This document shows, piece by piece, positions 33,997 through 45,600 of a stretch of DNA of 64,000 bases. The first letter of the stretch is position 1, and each line of letters starts with the position of its first letter. The position numbers and the translations under genes were made by a program. The notes beneath the pieces were generated by a model that was given only the letters and a program-made list of their open reading frames with translations, had not been told where the DNA came from and made no database searches. Source of the stretch: Jaltomata sinuosa (lineage: Eukaryota; Streptophyta; Magnoliopsida; Solanales; Solanaceae). The DNA lies in assembly GCA_003996215.1 (NCBI GenBank), contig QJPP01000470.1, positions 17,850-81,849 on the forward strand, given 5' to 3'.

Positions 33997-35837
33997 GTAA
34001 CACACACACGGTAAAAACAACAACACAGAAAAAAAACAAATAAAGGAAGAAGACAGGAAAAGAAAAAGAAAGAGAGGAAAAGAAGAAAAAAAAGTACAAA
34101 GAAAGGAGAGAAACAGAAAAAGAAAGAAAAGAGGAGAAAGAAAAGAGGAGAAAGAAAAGAGGATAAGTTTAGAGTTTGGTTTCCGTTTGGAGTTTCGGTG
34201 ACAACGTTCCTGCTTTTAATTTTTTATTTATTTATCAAACAGGTTCCTACTGAGTTCCTTTCCTTTTATTTTTATAGCTTTAATATTATGAATCGAAATA
34301 TGAACAAAGTTATATAAACATTTTCATGTATTTGTGTAATATGTGGAGTTGATTATTTGCATGATTTTTTTTTATTATGAAATTATTCAAATTTCATATG
34401 TGTTTAAGCTGTTAGATTTCTTTGACATGATAATGAAGTATGTCCAAATATGTATTTTATTCATTTATATGAATATGTTTAGTTGAAATCTCATTCTATT
34501 TATGTACCATAACAATTCCATTTTGATATACTATATTACATCATTTCATTTCAAAATAGATACAAGTGAGGAAATAATGCTTTAGTGGTTTTTCTTAGTA
34601 GAGTATTTAGATAGTACACATTTACTTTGAATTTGTTCAAATTAAGACTAAAGGAAGATCATTAAATTTAAGTAAAATTTGTGACTTTATTAAAAAAAAA
34701 ATATCTCTTTTATCACCATTTAATTTAATGAAGCAGTAACTACTATTTCATATTTATAGATAATAATTTTATTTATTTAATTTACGGCTTGAAATATTAC
34801 TAGAGATACATACATTTTGTTTTTATTATTCGTAGATATTTTGTTTCATTAAGTTGATTTTAAAGTTTTAGTGAGTATATGACAATCTACGTAGCAATTT
34901 AGATTCTTGTTAAGTTCTAGAATTGCATGCATGTTCTCACTTGGCTTGAAAATGAATAATTAAATTGAGTTATGTGGGTAGTAATTGCATTAAATGTGTA
35001 CAATATTTTTTGACAACGTATTATTAATTAAACCTAGCTTTTTATATTTTGGTGAAACAATATCTTGTCTCTTCCGTGCTACTACTGTTTCATATAGCAA
35101 AATTGATTATCAATTGCTATTTCTTATTAGTTAAATACTATTTACTTTACTCGTTTCAAATATCTTTTTCTCTTAAAAAAAGTAACTAGTATATCGAACA
35201 ACAAGAAAATGATAATCATTTATCTTTTATTTATTTTTATAAGCTCGGGAGTAATTGTTTAGTTCACAGAATGAGTTTAAGTTCTTGATTCCAAGAAATT
35301 TAAAGGTTAATATAAGTAATAATTAATTATAAAATCGGAAAGCACTGCTACCGATAATTTAATTTACGAAAATTAACTTACCATTTCAAAGCCGATTTAA
35401 TTGGGACGGATAGAGTTTAAGTACGCTAGATGCTTATTAAGACTCGGGGATGTGGAGACGGTCCATAAATGCCTCCAAAGGCATGAGAAACATATCAAAA
35501 TTTGTGGTAAGACTGAAAAGCACAACTATCGGTAAGCCACACATCAATATAAATAAAATAATTTAAATCAATTTTAAAATAAATCAAAAGGCGAGAAATA
35601 AGCAATTTTTTTCTTGTTAAGCTAATAATCATAACATATCCAAAAGACTAATCTAAGCCATTTATAAGTCAATGAAGCGACCGTGCTAGAACCACGAAAC
35701 TCGAGGGGTGCCTCACACCTTCCCTCGGTCAACAGAATTTCTTATCCAGATTTCTAATTCGCAGACCAATAAAGAGTCAACTTCCTTTTGATTAGGGATT
35801 CAAAAGGTGACTTGGAACACCAAAACTCAATTCCAAG

Positions 35838-36064
35838 TGGCGACTCTGTTAAAATAAATAATCCCTTCTCAAAATGTCACTTTAATTGAAAAAACCTTTT
35901 TCAAAACAACTCTCTTAGCGGAGTGTAAAAAAGGGGTGTGACAGCTCTGGCGACTCTATAAACAAAACAATCCTTTTTCAAAACGTCACTTCAATTAGAA
36001 AAACTCTATTTTTCAAAATCACACTCTTGTAGCGGAGTGTGTGGTGAAAAATAGGGGTGTGACA
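35838..36064 (+). repeat. Tandem LTR-end units with primer-site-like words
   Basis: Two units of 110 and 119 bp each start with TGGCGACTCT (35838, 35948) and end in a GGGTGTGACA run. The true primer-binding site (36067) begins with the same TGGCGACTC. The arrangement is kept in the 3' LTR at 58372-58599. Confidence 0.75.
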
Positions 36065-36066
36065 GA

Positions 36067-36084
36067 TGGCGACTCCGCTGGAGA
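36067..36084 (+). other. Primer-binding site of element B (tRNA-Arg-like)
   Basis: TGGCGACTCCGCTGGAGA lies two bases after the LTR end GTGTGACA. It is close to the complement of the 3' end of plant tRNA-Arg, the primer reported for Ogre elements; the tRNA match is from memory. Confidence 0.75.
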
Positions 36085-37330
36085 TTTACTAGAATTTGAG
36101 CTTTTATATTGACTTGTATTTGGCTTTGTTTTAGTTTTTTTTTAATCGGTATTGTGTATGTTGGCCTAATGTGCTATTTGCCACTTATTTACCTCTTTGA
36201 TATTATTTGAATTGTTATATAAACTTTCTTCTCTCGCGCACTCATCTGAGTCTTCTGAAAGATACATTATATTCGGAGATGCGGTCTACGCTCCCGAGCC
36301 TCGAGGTACCAGAGATGCGGCAACGCTCCTAGGAAGGATTTCATAGTTACACATGTTTTAGGATGGAAATGATCAACAGTTAGACCGGAAAGCCCTGCTA
36401 CCGGTATGCTGTCCCTACCCGACTCGAGTTGTCCGCTCGTTTTACAGCCAGTTTAGATACTTTTCTCCATCAGGTTTAACCTTAGTAGAACTGAAATGCA
36501 GACTGGAATCCCTATTAGGCTCCGCTTTATTTGCATCATGTGCATTTGACTTAGTGGGGCTCGACAGAGGGGTCGAGTCCGTCTAGGACAGGTACCCTAT
36601 TTTGAGACCATTATGTACATTTTATGTGCTATTTGTTGCATTACAGGAAGGATTATATTAAATGTTGACTGGCTTTAAGATGAATTCATTAACCTAAGAG
36701 CGAGCTTAATTACCTTTTGATTATTATCAAATATATTTTTATTTTTATTTTTATTTTGATCAAAATTATTTTACTCTTATTAAAAAAAAAAGAATAATAA
36801 TATATTTTTATCATAGGGTCTAATTATTTTATCGAGATAATTTGAAATTTTCTACGAAATTATCAAGAGAAGACACTATATTGTGTCTAATTATTTGTGT
36901 TTTTTTTAAGAATAAATAAATAAATAAAATATCTTTCAAATATTTATTTTTTCTAGAGTGTCATAGAGCTTGTTTTTGCAAAATAAGTTTAATTTTATCA
37001 ATGTCTTACTCCAGTTCATTATTCTTGTTTAAGCAAATTGATCGTCTATAGTTGTCCTAGTCCAAAAGCTACAGAAACTTTTGTATTTACTCTAAGATAT
37101 TTTAGAAGGACTCTAGTAATGTCGTGTCAATTTTTTATTTTTTTTATTTTTTATTTTTTATTTCTCTTCATGTTTGTCTTTAAATTGAATGTCACTTTTG
37201 TTTCTATTTTTCAAAAAAAAATAAATAAACTGAGTTCGTTTTATCTAAATTTTTGAGGTGTCAAATTTTGTTTATCAATTAGAGCCTAGATAAATCCTAA
37301 TTTTTTTCGTCATCATCCTATAGGGACAAT
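36085..37330 (+). other. Leader of element B, non-coding
   Basis: About 1.2 kb between primer site and ORF1 with no supported frame. GC-richer in 36260-36600, A/T-rich after that. Long leaders are usual for this lineage. Confidence 0.6.
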
Positions 37331-39254
37331 ATGAATACAGTAGGAAAAGCTGACAAGAGGCCACGAGATGATATATCATCCCGATTCATGATATTAGATA
37401 AGGCCCCACTACTTTTGCGGACATGGTACGAGAATATGGGAAGTCACGAAAAAGGAGTAGTGTTCAAACGATTGGGATTTCTACGGAGCCTCTTGTATAT
37501 TAAGCCACAGAGAGATTTGATAGAGGCATTAGTCACTTTTTGGGATCCGTTGAATAATGTATTCCTTTTTGCGGATTTTGAACTCACCCTTACTCTGGAA
37601 GAAATAACAGCATATGTGGGAAAAGGTAAAAATCTTCACCGAGGAGATCCTATGATACCAAAACATGTAAGTGGTGAGAGATTTTTGGACTTGTTGCATA
37701 TCAATGAAGCAGATATTGGTGGTTGCCTTAATAACAGATGGGTTCATTTGGAATTTCTTTACAAAAGGTATGGCCGAGATGGATTCGATCTGTATGGAGA
37801 ACAACTCGATAATAATGGGTGTCGTCGCACTTGTGAAAAACAGAATTATGAAGCCTTCATGGTAGCTTTATTGGGAATCATGGTGTTCCCAAAGAGGGGA
37901 GGAAAGATCAATATAAACTTGGCAGCATTCATTGTAGCTTTTGAAAAGAAGCCTACCATTGTGCCATGATTTTAGCAGATATTTATCGTGCCTTGACAAT
38001 GTGCAAAAATGGAGCAGACTATTTTGAGGGATGTAATGTTCTATTGCAGATATGGATGCTTGAGCATGTTCGCTATCACCCCTATGTGGTGGATTTCAAA
38101 GTTGAATGGAATGATTATATCAAGGGCCATAAGGTTAGAATTAAAGATAAAAAATTTCCAGAAGGAATCAGAGCCTGAGAAAAGTACTTCAAGGAATTGA
38201 CTGCTGACAAGATTGTGTGGACCTATGACTGGTTCCCCTCAGAAGAGGTGATATACATGTCTTCCTTTCGACCATTTATCGTCCTGATGGGACTTCGAGG
38301 TGTCCAGCCTTATGTACCACTCAGAGTCATGAGACAACTTGGCCGACGCCAGTATCTACCCCTAGTTGAAGATATGCAAGGATTCATGTATGAGTTCCAC
38401 CCAAACATCCCTCTAAGAAGTTTTGAAATCTTTAAGATTTGGGGAGGATGTGTAATCTCAAGCTCTGACGACATGGTGGAAGACCGTAGCAAAGGTGATG
38501 TGGACTGCTGATACTTACAATGGGTTCACGATCAGCCCCCTCTTAGAGTTATGCCAGAAAGATCGGTGAAGGGAGCAATAGATCGAGAAGCAGAAATTGA
38601 GGTTAGAATCAAGCAAGCTCAAGTCAAAGTTGAAGAAAACTATCGATCCACTCTGCATGTCTTGAGTAAGGATCTAAGGAACGCGAGAGAGGATTTGGCC
38701 CAACATGAGGCGAATTTCGAAGATAAAGTCAATTTAGCTGAGAAAAGGGCTGAGAAAAAATATCCACCATTCAAACCTTGCAGGAAGATTTGGACATCGT
38801 CATGGGCGCTATGGAGCAGCAAAATGAGGAATTTGATAAAGAAAAGGCCATAATAATGTGCAAACATTCTAGGCATTAGGCTCAGTTAAAAGCTTCTATG
38901 GAACGAGAAAGAGAAATAGCAAGGTGTTTCACAGCTAACCAGGCAGAGTTTGAGACCAAAAAAGGCTAGTGGATAGACGAGCGAGGTTCAATGTATAACC
39001 AAATCGATGATTTTCAGGCACAAGAGGAGAATTTGAGGCAGGCTGTCCGTACTACTCAGCATTGGTTACAAAATTTTCATGAAAATATGAATGAGGCTAG
39101 AGGGCAAGTACTACAGCTCAAGGATGATCTAGTTGATGTTTATAGTGGTTATCTCCATAAGGATGATGAGAGTTTGGGTCGACAGGCACGTGCCCTTGCC
39201 TCGCATCTTCCGACAGCTTTGTCCAGAGTTTATTTGAGTCTAGGAGGTGATTGA
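37331..39254 (+). pseudogene. Element B ORF1, plant-mobile-domain-like protein upstream of gag
   Basis: Tat/Ogre elements carry an extra ORF before gag whose role is unknown. Here the first segment (37331-37969) has the expected core near residues 65-90 (ALVTFWDPLNNVF, then ADFELTLTLEEI) resembling the plant mobile domain. The frame then shifts at about 37966, a stop lies at 38176, and the protein continues with an aromatic-rich part (WTYDWFPSEEVIYMSSFRPF) to a stop at 38509. A glutamate/lysine-rich coiled-coil-like region follows from 38551, with frameshifts near 38757 and before 38991. The start ATG is 37331. Broken at about five places, so no full protein. The assignment rests on the FWDP...DFELT...LEEI signature and position. 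Confidence 0.75.
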
Positions 39255-39760
39255 GGCCCAAAAGCACTTTGAGAAGACATGTTGGATTATGACTTAGGTC
39301 CTTTTAGAGTCTGTTTCTTTTCTATTAGTTGTTATTTTAAGTCTGTTGCACTTTTAGGTATTTCTATCTTTCTTTTTATTTGAGTCATTTGTATTAGGAA
39401 TATTGGAAAATGAATGAAAAAGATTTGCTTCTGTTTAAATATTTTATGTATTTATTTAATATATATATATATATAATATTTAATATTTTCTTGAACTACG
39501 TAATGATCTGATTCATGTTCAACATGATACGTAGGCAACTGTCAAGGGTTCGATCAAAATGCTTTCACAATTATCAAAGGAAATGAAAATATTTTCTTTT
39601 ACAACTAAATAAGATAAGTGTTAAAATGAATTCATCCATAAGCTAGGATGAAACAAGAAAGCCTTCCAAAGTTCATTATAGAAATGAAAATAATTTAGGT
39701 ACATGACATACAATGTGTGATTAATATCTGCAAAATACTAAACCCTAACACATTTATCTT
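39255..39760 (+). other. Spacer between ORF1 and gag of element B
   Basis: Non-coding and T-rich, with a short AT run near 39460-39473 and then the first copy of the recurrent 65-nt motif. Confidence 0.6.
39490..39557 (+). repeat. Recurrent motif of element B, copy 1 (after ORF1)
   Basis: Starts TTGAACTACG, continues TGATCTGATTC, then GATACGTAGGCA and GGGTTCGATC. Between the blocks is a perfect stem TCATGTT-C-AACATGA. Copies 2 and 3 are at 47090-47157 and 49806-49880. Confidence 0.75.
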
Positions 39761-41700
39761 TTGTTCAAAAGAAAGCCTGAATGTGGTTGGTTTGTGGTTA
39801 AGCTGGCAACTCATTCGTACAATACTAGATCAAAAGGAAAAAAGAAAATGACTCACAAAAAAGGAACAGAGTCAGACAATGAAGAAACTCAAAATATGTT
39901 GGTTCAACAAGAATCAACATCATCAAAGAAACTAAGAATGTTGAAACAACAAATGAGTGAAATGTACCAAGAATGGATGAATGGACAAGCTCCACCTTCT
40001 TCAATCCCTGGATATCCATATGTGATCATGTCGTCTCCCATCCAAGTCTCGATAAGTGATCCACTTTACCCACCTGGGTTTGGCCCATATGCTAACACAT
40101 CCAATATTGCTGGAATTTCCACGGTACGCCCTTTGAATGTACCCATGATAAGTAACCCACTTTTCGTGCCTGCTACACAGACCAATACGGTCCCTCAACT
40201 AACATTGGTACAAAAATCTAGCAATGAGCCTCCATCTAAAGTTCATCATGACCAGTATTATTCTCCTGAACTGACTTTTAAAGCCCCGGGCTCTTACCAC
40301 CATCTTCATTAGTATAATCCCCTTGTGGAGCCTGAAAAAACCACTCAAGAAGAGGAACATGAAGAAATGGCTAAGAAAATGAAATGTTTGGAACAAAGCA
40401 CGAGAAACATACAAGGGCTAGGAGGGCACACGAGTGTTTCTTTTAAGGATTTATGTACGTTTCCTGATGTTCACTTGCCTATAGGGTTCAAAACACCAAA
40501 GTTCGACAAATATAGCGGTCATGGTGACCCTGTGGCTCACTTAAAAAGGTTCTGTAATCAACTCAAAGGAGCAGGGGGGAAAGAAGAACTTCTTATGGCT
40601 TATTTTGGAGAAAGTCTAACGTGAATAGCCTCAAAATGGTTCATTGATCAAGATATTTCTCATTGGCATGTTTGGGATGATATGGCTCAGGATTTCATCC
40701 AGAAATTTCAATACAATATTGACATTGTTCCCAATCACAATTCCCTCGCTAACTTGAAGAAGAAACCAACTGAAAGTTTCAGGGAATATGCCATAAAATG
40801 GAGAGAACAGGCGGCCAGAGTTAAACCTCCAATGAAAGACCATGAATTAATTGATATTTTTCTTCAAGCTCAAGAGCCTGATTATTTCCATTACTTGCTG
40901 GCTGCAATAGGTAAGCCTTTTGCTGAGGCAATTAAGATTGGAGAGATGGTGGAGAATGGTATAAAATCAGGGAAAATTGTGAGTCAGACAGCCCTCAAGG
41001 CCACCACACAAGCAATTCAAAATGGTTCAGGAGGTTTTGGAAATCGGATAAAGAAAGAGGAAGGGTCCATGATGGCATCAATATCGAGGGGTTTCCAAAG
41101 AGGAATGAACTACCCTCGTGTTCAAGTCCAACATGGACAATTTGGCTCTCCTCAACATTATTACCCGCATCCAAATCCCTATTACTCAATTTCTCCACCT
41201 CAATATGTTGCTTTTAACACCCAGGCTTATGCTCAACCTCCTCAACGCCCACAATGGCGGGGACCTGCTACACAAAGTTTTCATCCACAACCACATAATT
41301 TTCAAGCATCTTATAATCGACGTCCAAGGACAGATTATACAAGAGCGCAAGGTCAAAGAGACAACTTTACCCCAATTGGAGAATCATACACGAGCTTGTT
41401 GCAAAAATTGATATAATTAAGGTTGATTGAGCCTATCACACCATATAATGTGAACCCAAATGCAAAAGGTTTTGACCCAACTGTTAGGTTTGAGTATCAT
41501 TCAAACACCCAAGGTCATAGTACAGAGAATTGTTGGACTTTGAAGAGGGCAATCGAGAAGTTGATTGATAATAAAGCAATAGTGATACATAATGAGGAAG
41601 TACCAAATGTCACTAACAACCCACTTCCTGATCACAACAATGCACATGTCGTGGGAATGATTTGCGATGATAGGTAACATAGACAAACAAGTCGAGCAGT
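39761..41700 (+). pseudogene. Element B gag
   Basis: Particle-forming gag of the Tat lineage in one continuous frame. After a low-complexity lead-in, the conserved core at about 40420-41010 reads VSFKDLCTFPDVHLPIGF, PKFDKYSGHGDPVAHLKRF, then WFIDQDISHWHVWDDMAQDF and PTESFREYAIKWREQAARV. A Pro/Gln/Tyr-rich stretch follows, and a degenerate zinc-knuckle-like YHSNTQGHSTENCW near 41495-41540, where the usual first Cys is Phe. In-frame stops lie at 40310, 40622, 41414 and 41675. No frameshift separates gag from protease. Confidence 0.85.
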
Positions 41701-43377
41701 GATGAAAATTGGCACCTCAAAAAAAGATATGGGTAAAACAATAAAACCCATACAAAGGTAACCATTGATCGTGAAAGGTGTGAGTTCTGTTGTGAAATCT
41801 AAAGGTTCGTTGCTATTGTATGTACCTACAAAGTCAAAATAAATGATGGTAACTGGGCCGAAATTATACATTCCTAGCAGCTTTACAAGTTTCAATCAAA
41901 ATTAGAATGGAATAGGAAAAGTGGTTGAGCCAGTTGTAATAAAGCGCACAACACATCTTCCAGTAACAAACATGAAGACCATCCCATGGAACTACAACAA
42001 AACTACTGTGACTTACAAGAGAAAAGAGATCATTGAAGAAACGAATGAAACAGGTGGTCTAACACGCTCTGGAAGATTTTATACTCTGGAAGAATTAAGA
42101 ATGGATAAAAAAGCTAAAGATAGTCAAGGGCCAGTGAAAAAACCTGTCACCGAGGAAGAGGCTGAGGAGTTCCTGAAAAGGATAAAAGTTTAGTATTATT
42201 CCATTGTTGATCAGTTGAGAAAAACCCCAGCTCAAATCTCGCTGCTATCCTTACTCTTGCATTCTAAAGAACACTGTCAAGAATTAATCAAAATTTTGAG
42301 CGAGGCACATGTCTCGAAAGATACCACAGTGTGTCATCTGGAAAAAATGGCCAACAAAATATTTGAGGTGAACATAATGACTTTCACTGATGACGAGTTG
42401 CCTGTAGAAGGATCGGGTCACAATAAGGCTTTGCACCTAACTGTCAAATGTGAAGGACATTATATGAAGAGAGTAATGATTGATTGAGGTTTAGGTGTCG
42501 ATATTTGCCATCTCTCCACTTTACAACGTTTGAAAATCAGCACAGATAAAATTTGATCAAACAATATGTGTGTTTGAGCATTTGATGGTGCAAAACGAGA
42601 CACAGTTGGTGAAATTGATCTTAACTTGATGATTGTACCAGTTGAGTTTGGGATCAATTTTCAAGTAATAGACATGGACACTTACTACAACCTACTTTTA
42701 GGAAGGCCATGGATCCATATGGCTAGGGCTGTGCCATCTACTTTGCACCAGGTGGTCAAGTTTGAACATGACAAACATGAAATCATTATTCATAGGAAAT
42801 ATGATCTTTCAACATATCAAGACCCTTCCATACCATGCATTAAAGCCAGGGAAGGTTGTGAATCTCTCACTTATCAGGTTTTTGAGACAGTGACAGCCGA
42901 TCAGTTTGTGGAAGGAATGCCTATTCCAGAGCCTCACCTCTCTTCCACTCCGGTCATGGTGGCTACCCAAATGTTATGAAATGGTTATGAGCCGGGGAAG
43001 GGACTAGGGGTGTCTTTGCAAGTAATTATAAACCCTATCCATCCATTTGGTAAACAAGATACTTTTGGGTTAGGTTTTGAGCCAACTAAAGCTGATAGAA
43101 AATGGGCAAAAGACCGAAAAAAGAAGGTTTAGAATCTACCAAAGCCAATTCCCCGGATTTCCCAATCTTTCATTAAATCTCGATGTGAAGAGAGTCAAAA
43201 CTTAACAGTCAAAAATGAGGTGGATGAAGTATGCCAAGGTATCTAGGAAATGTTTTATGAGGTAAACATGGTTCAGATGGGTGAAGGCCCTAGTCATGTT
43301 GATGTGCAGTTTGTCGGCCCAAATGTCCAGCTCACCAACTGGGAAGCAACTCCTCTCCCCACAAGAAAGGAGCCTTG
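41701..43377 (+). pseudogene. Element B protease region with G-patch-like tail
   Basis: Continues in the gag frame through further stops. The retropepsin segment is at about 42470-42720: the presumed catalytic Asp codon (42482-42484) is followed directly by TGA, then GLGVDIC, and later VIDMDTYYNLLLGRPWIHM, the hallmark downstream segment in this lineage. A G-patch-like NGYEPGKGLGVSLQ lies at about 42980-43021, as often seen after protease in Tat elements. Further stops are at 42977 and 43130. The segment ends near the presumed intron donor. Confidence 0.75.
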
Positions 43378-43592
43378 GTAGTTTATTTTTTTGCTTTTTC
43401 TGTATTTGGACTATTTCTTAGGGTTGTAATCCAGATACTTTAGTTGCTTTGCTTTGATGTTAACCCTTCTATCCTTTCAAATTCAATGAAATGAAGTTCC
43501 AGTTTCGTAGTAAATTCTATATTCCTTTGTTCTTTTCTAATTTTTTGTCATTTTATTTTCATTTCAATTATGTCAATACCGGCTTTAATAAG
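43378..43592 (+). other. Putative intron between gag-protease and RT of element B
   Basis: Coding similarity fades after ATPLPTRKEPW. A GTAGTTTATTT follows, then a T-rich tract (43520-43570) and TTTAATAAG ending at 43592, just before frame 0 carries the RT protein. Ogre-lineage elements are known to have an intron here. Splice sites are inferred from sequence only. Confidence 0.4.
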
Positions 43593-45061
43593 ATGATATG
43601 CACGGGGAGTTCACGTCTAGATCCTAAAAAGTCGTCTAATCTCAAAATAATGAATCAAGAGGTAGATGAATATGATGAAGATGAAGCTTATGAGGAAATA
43701 AAAAGGGGATTGGATCAATTTGAGAACAAGCCTAAGCCCATTTTAAATAAAACTGAGGCAGTGAATCTGGGAACCCCTGAAGAGATTAGAGAAACAAAAA
43801 TAAGTATTCATGTTGAACAAAATACCAGGGATGACATAATTCAAGCTTTATTTGAATACAAAGATGTCTTTGCTTGGTCTTATAATGACATGCCGGATTT
43901 GAGTGTTGATTTGGTAGTTCATAAACTTCCCACATATCCTGATTTCCCACCAGTTCAACAAAAGCAAAGAAAGTTTAAAACAGACACGAGTGATAAAATT
44001 AAAGAGGAAATCATGAAGCAATTGAGTGCGAACGTGATCAGGGTCGCCCAATACACTACATGGTTGGATAATGTTGTGCCGGTGCCAAATAAAGATGGGA
44101 AGACTCGAGTTTATGTTGACTATAGGGATTTAAATAAAGCAAGTCCAAAAGACAACTTTCCTCTATCCAACATTCATATCATTATTGACAATTGTGCGAA
44201 ACATGAAATCCAATATTTTGTGGATTGTTATGCCGGGTATCACCAAATTCTAATGGATGAAAAAGATGCAAAAAAGACTGTTTTCACCACCCCATGGGGT
44301 ACTTATTGTTATAGGGTCATTCCATTTGGTCTGAAAAATGGGGGAGCAACTTATATGAGAGCTATGACTACTATCTTTCATGACATGATGCATAAAGAAG
44401 TTGAGGTATAAGTCGATGATGTTATCATTAAATCCAAAACGCAAGTTGACCATGTGCGTGATTTAAGAAAGTTCTTTGAAAGGTTGCGAAAGTACAATCT
44501 TAAGCTCAATCTAGCCAAGTGCGCATTTGGAGTTCCCTCTGGCAAACTCTTGGTTTTATAGTTAGCCGGAGAGGCATTGAATTGGATACTTCCAAGATAA
44601 AAGCTATTCGAGAATTACCGCCCCCGAAGAACAAAACTGAAGTCATGTGTTTGCTTGGAAGGTTAAACTACATCAGTAGGTTCATTGCTCAGCTTACCAC
44701 TACATGCGAGCCAATATTCAAGTTGTTGAAGAAGGAAGCTGATATCAAGTGGACAGGCGAGTGTCAAGAAGCTTTTGACAAGATTAAAGAATATTTGGCA
44801 AATCCTCCAGTACTGGTCTCACCAGAACCTGGTAGGCTTTTATTTTTGTATTTGTCGGTGATGGATAATTTCTTTTGCTGTGGTCTAGGACAACATGATA
44901 TCACATGCAATAAAGAACAAGCTATTTATTATTTGAGCAAGAAGTTCACAAGGTATGAAACAAAATACACTCTTTTAGAAAAGATGTGTTGCGCCTTAAC
45001 TTGGGTCGCCCAGAAATTGAAGAATTATCTTTTGCCCTACGCGACCTACCTTATATCTTGA
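43593..45061 (+). pseudogene. Element B reverse transcriptase and first RNase H
   Basis: After an acidic linker (DEYDEDEAYEEIKRGLDQFE), RT motifs appear in order: DVFAWSYNDMPDL, VPVPNKDGKTRVYVDYRDLN, CYAGYHQILMDEKDAKKT and FGLKNGGATYMRAM. The first residue of the Y/F-x-D-D box is a TAA at 44409-44411, followed by V-D-D. A single-base frameshift occurs near 44550 inside GKLLGFIVSRRGIELD. The connection and first RNase H follow (KFTRYETKYTLLEKMCCALT), with a stop at 45059. Fewer breaks than gag-protease, but catalytically dead as drawn. Confidence 0.88.
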
Positions 45062-45600
45062 ATGGACCCATTGAAATACATCTTTCAAAAGCCCATGCCA
45101 ACAGTCAACAATGAGTACGAGCCATTAAGAACTTATTTTTCCTATGAAGAAATTAATTCTATCGAGGAAGAAGTTCAGGACGACAATCATCTGTGGAAAT
45201 TATATTTTGATGGGGCTGTCAATATTAAAGGTGTAGGAATTGGAGCAGTTCTTATTTCACTAACCGTTCATCATTATCCTGCCACAACAAGACTTTGATT
45301 CTTCTGCACCAATAACACAGCAAAATATGAAGCTTGCATCATGGGTTTAAATATGGCAATAAATCTAAAAGTATGTGAGTTAGTGGTCTTGGGAGATTCT
45401 AATTTGCTTATTCAACAGGTTCAGGGTAAATGGGAAACTCGAGACATGGAACTTATTCTGTACAAACAGTGTTTGGAAAACCTCAGTAAAAGATTCAAGT
45501 CCGTTGAGTTTAGATATATTCCCAGGTTTCACAATGAGTTGGCTGATGCTTTGGCCACCTTAGCCTCAATGCTTCCATATTCAGGTAATATGTATATTGA
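45062..45600 (+). pseudogene. Element B second, archaeal-type RNase H
   Basis: A second RNase H is a defining feature of the Tat/Athila branch and is thought to take over hybrid degradation. Motifs: WKLYFDGAVNIKGVGIGAVL with its catalytic Asp, NNTAKYEACIMGLNMAINL with Glu, LGDSNLLIQQVQGKWETRD with Asp, and FHNELADALATLASM with the last Asp. One TGA at 45296 lies between the first and second segments; otherwise the frame is intact. Confidence 0.85.

Larger units (their letters stand above)
33741..36064 (+). repeat. Element B 5' LTR, right part
   Basis: Continues the LTR from CATTTTTATATATGCTATTA and aligns with the 3' LTR through GGGGTGTGACA. Contains a C-rich then purine-rich tract (33890-34165), a TATA-like motif and tandem primer-site-like repeats near its end. 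Confidence 0.9.
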
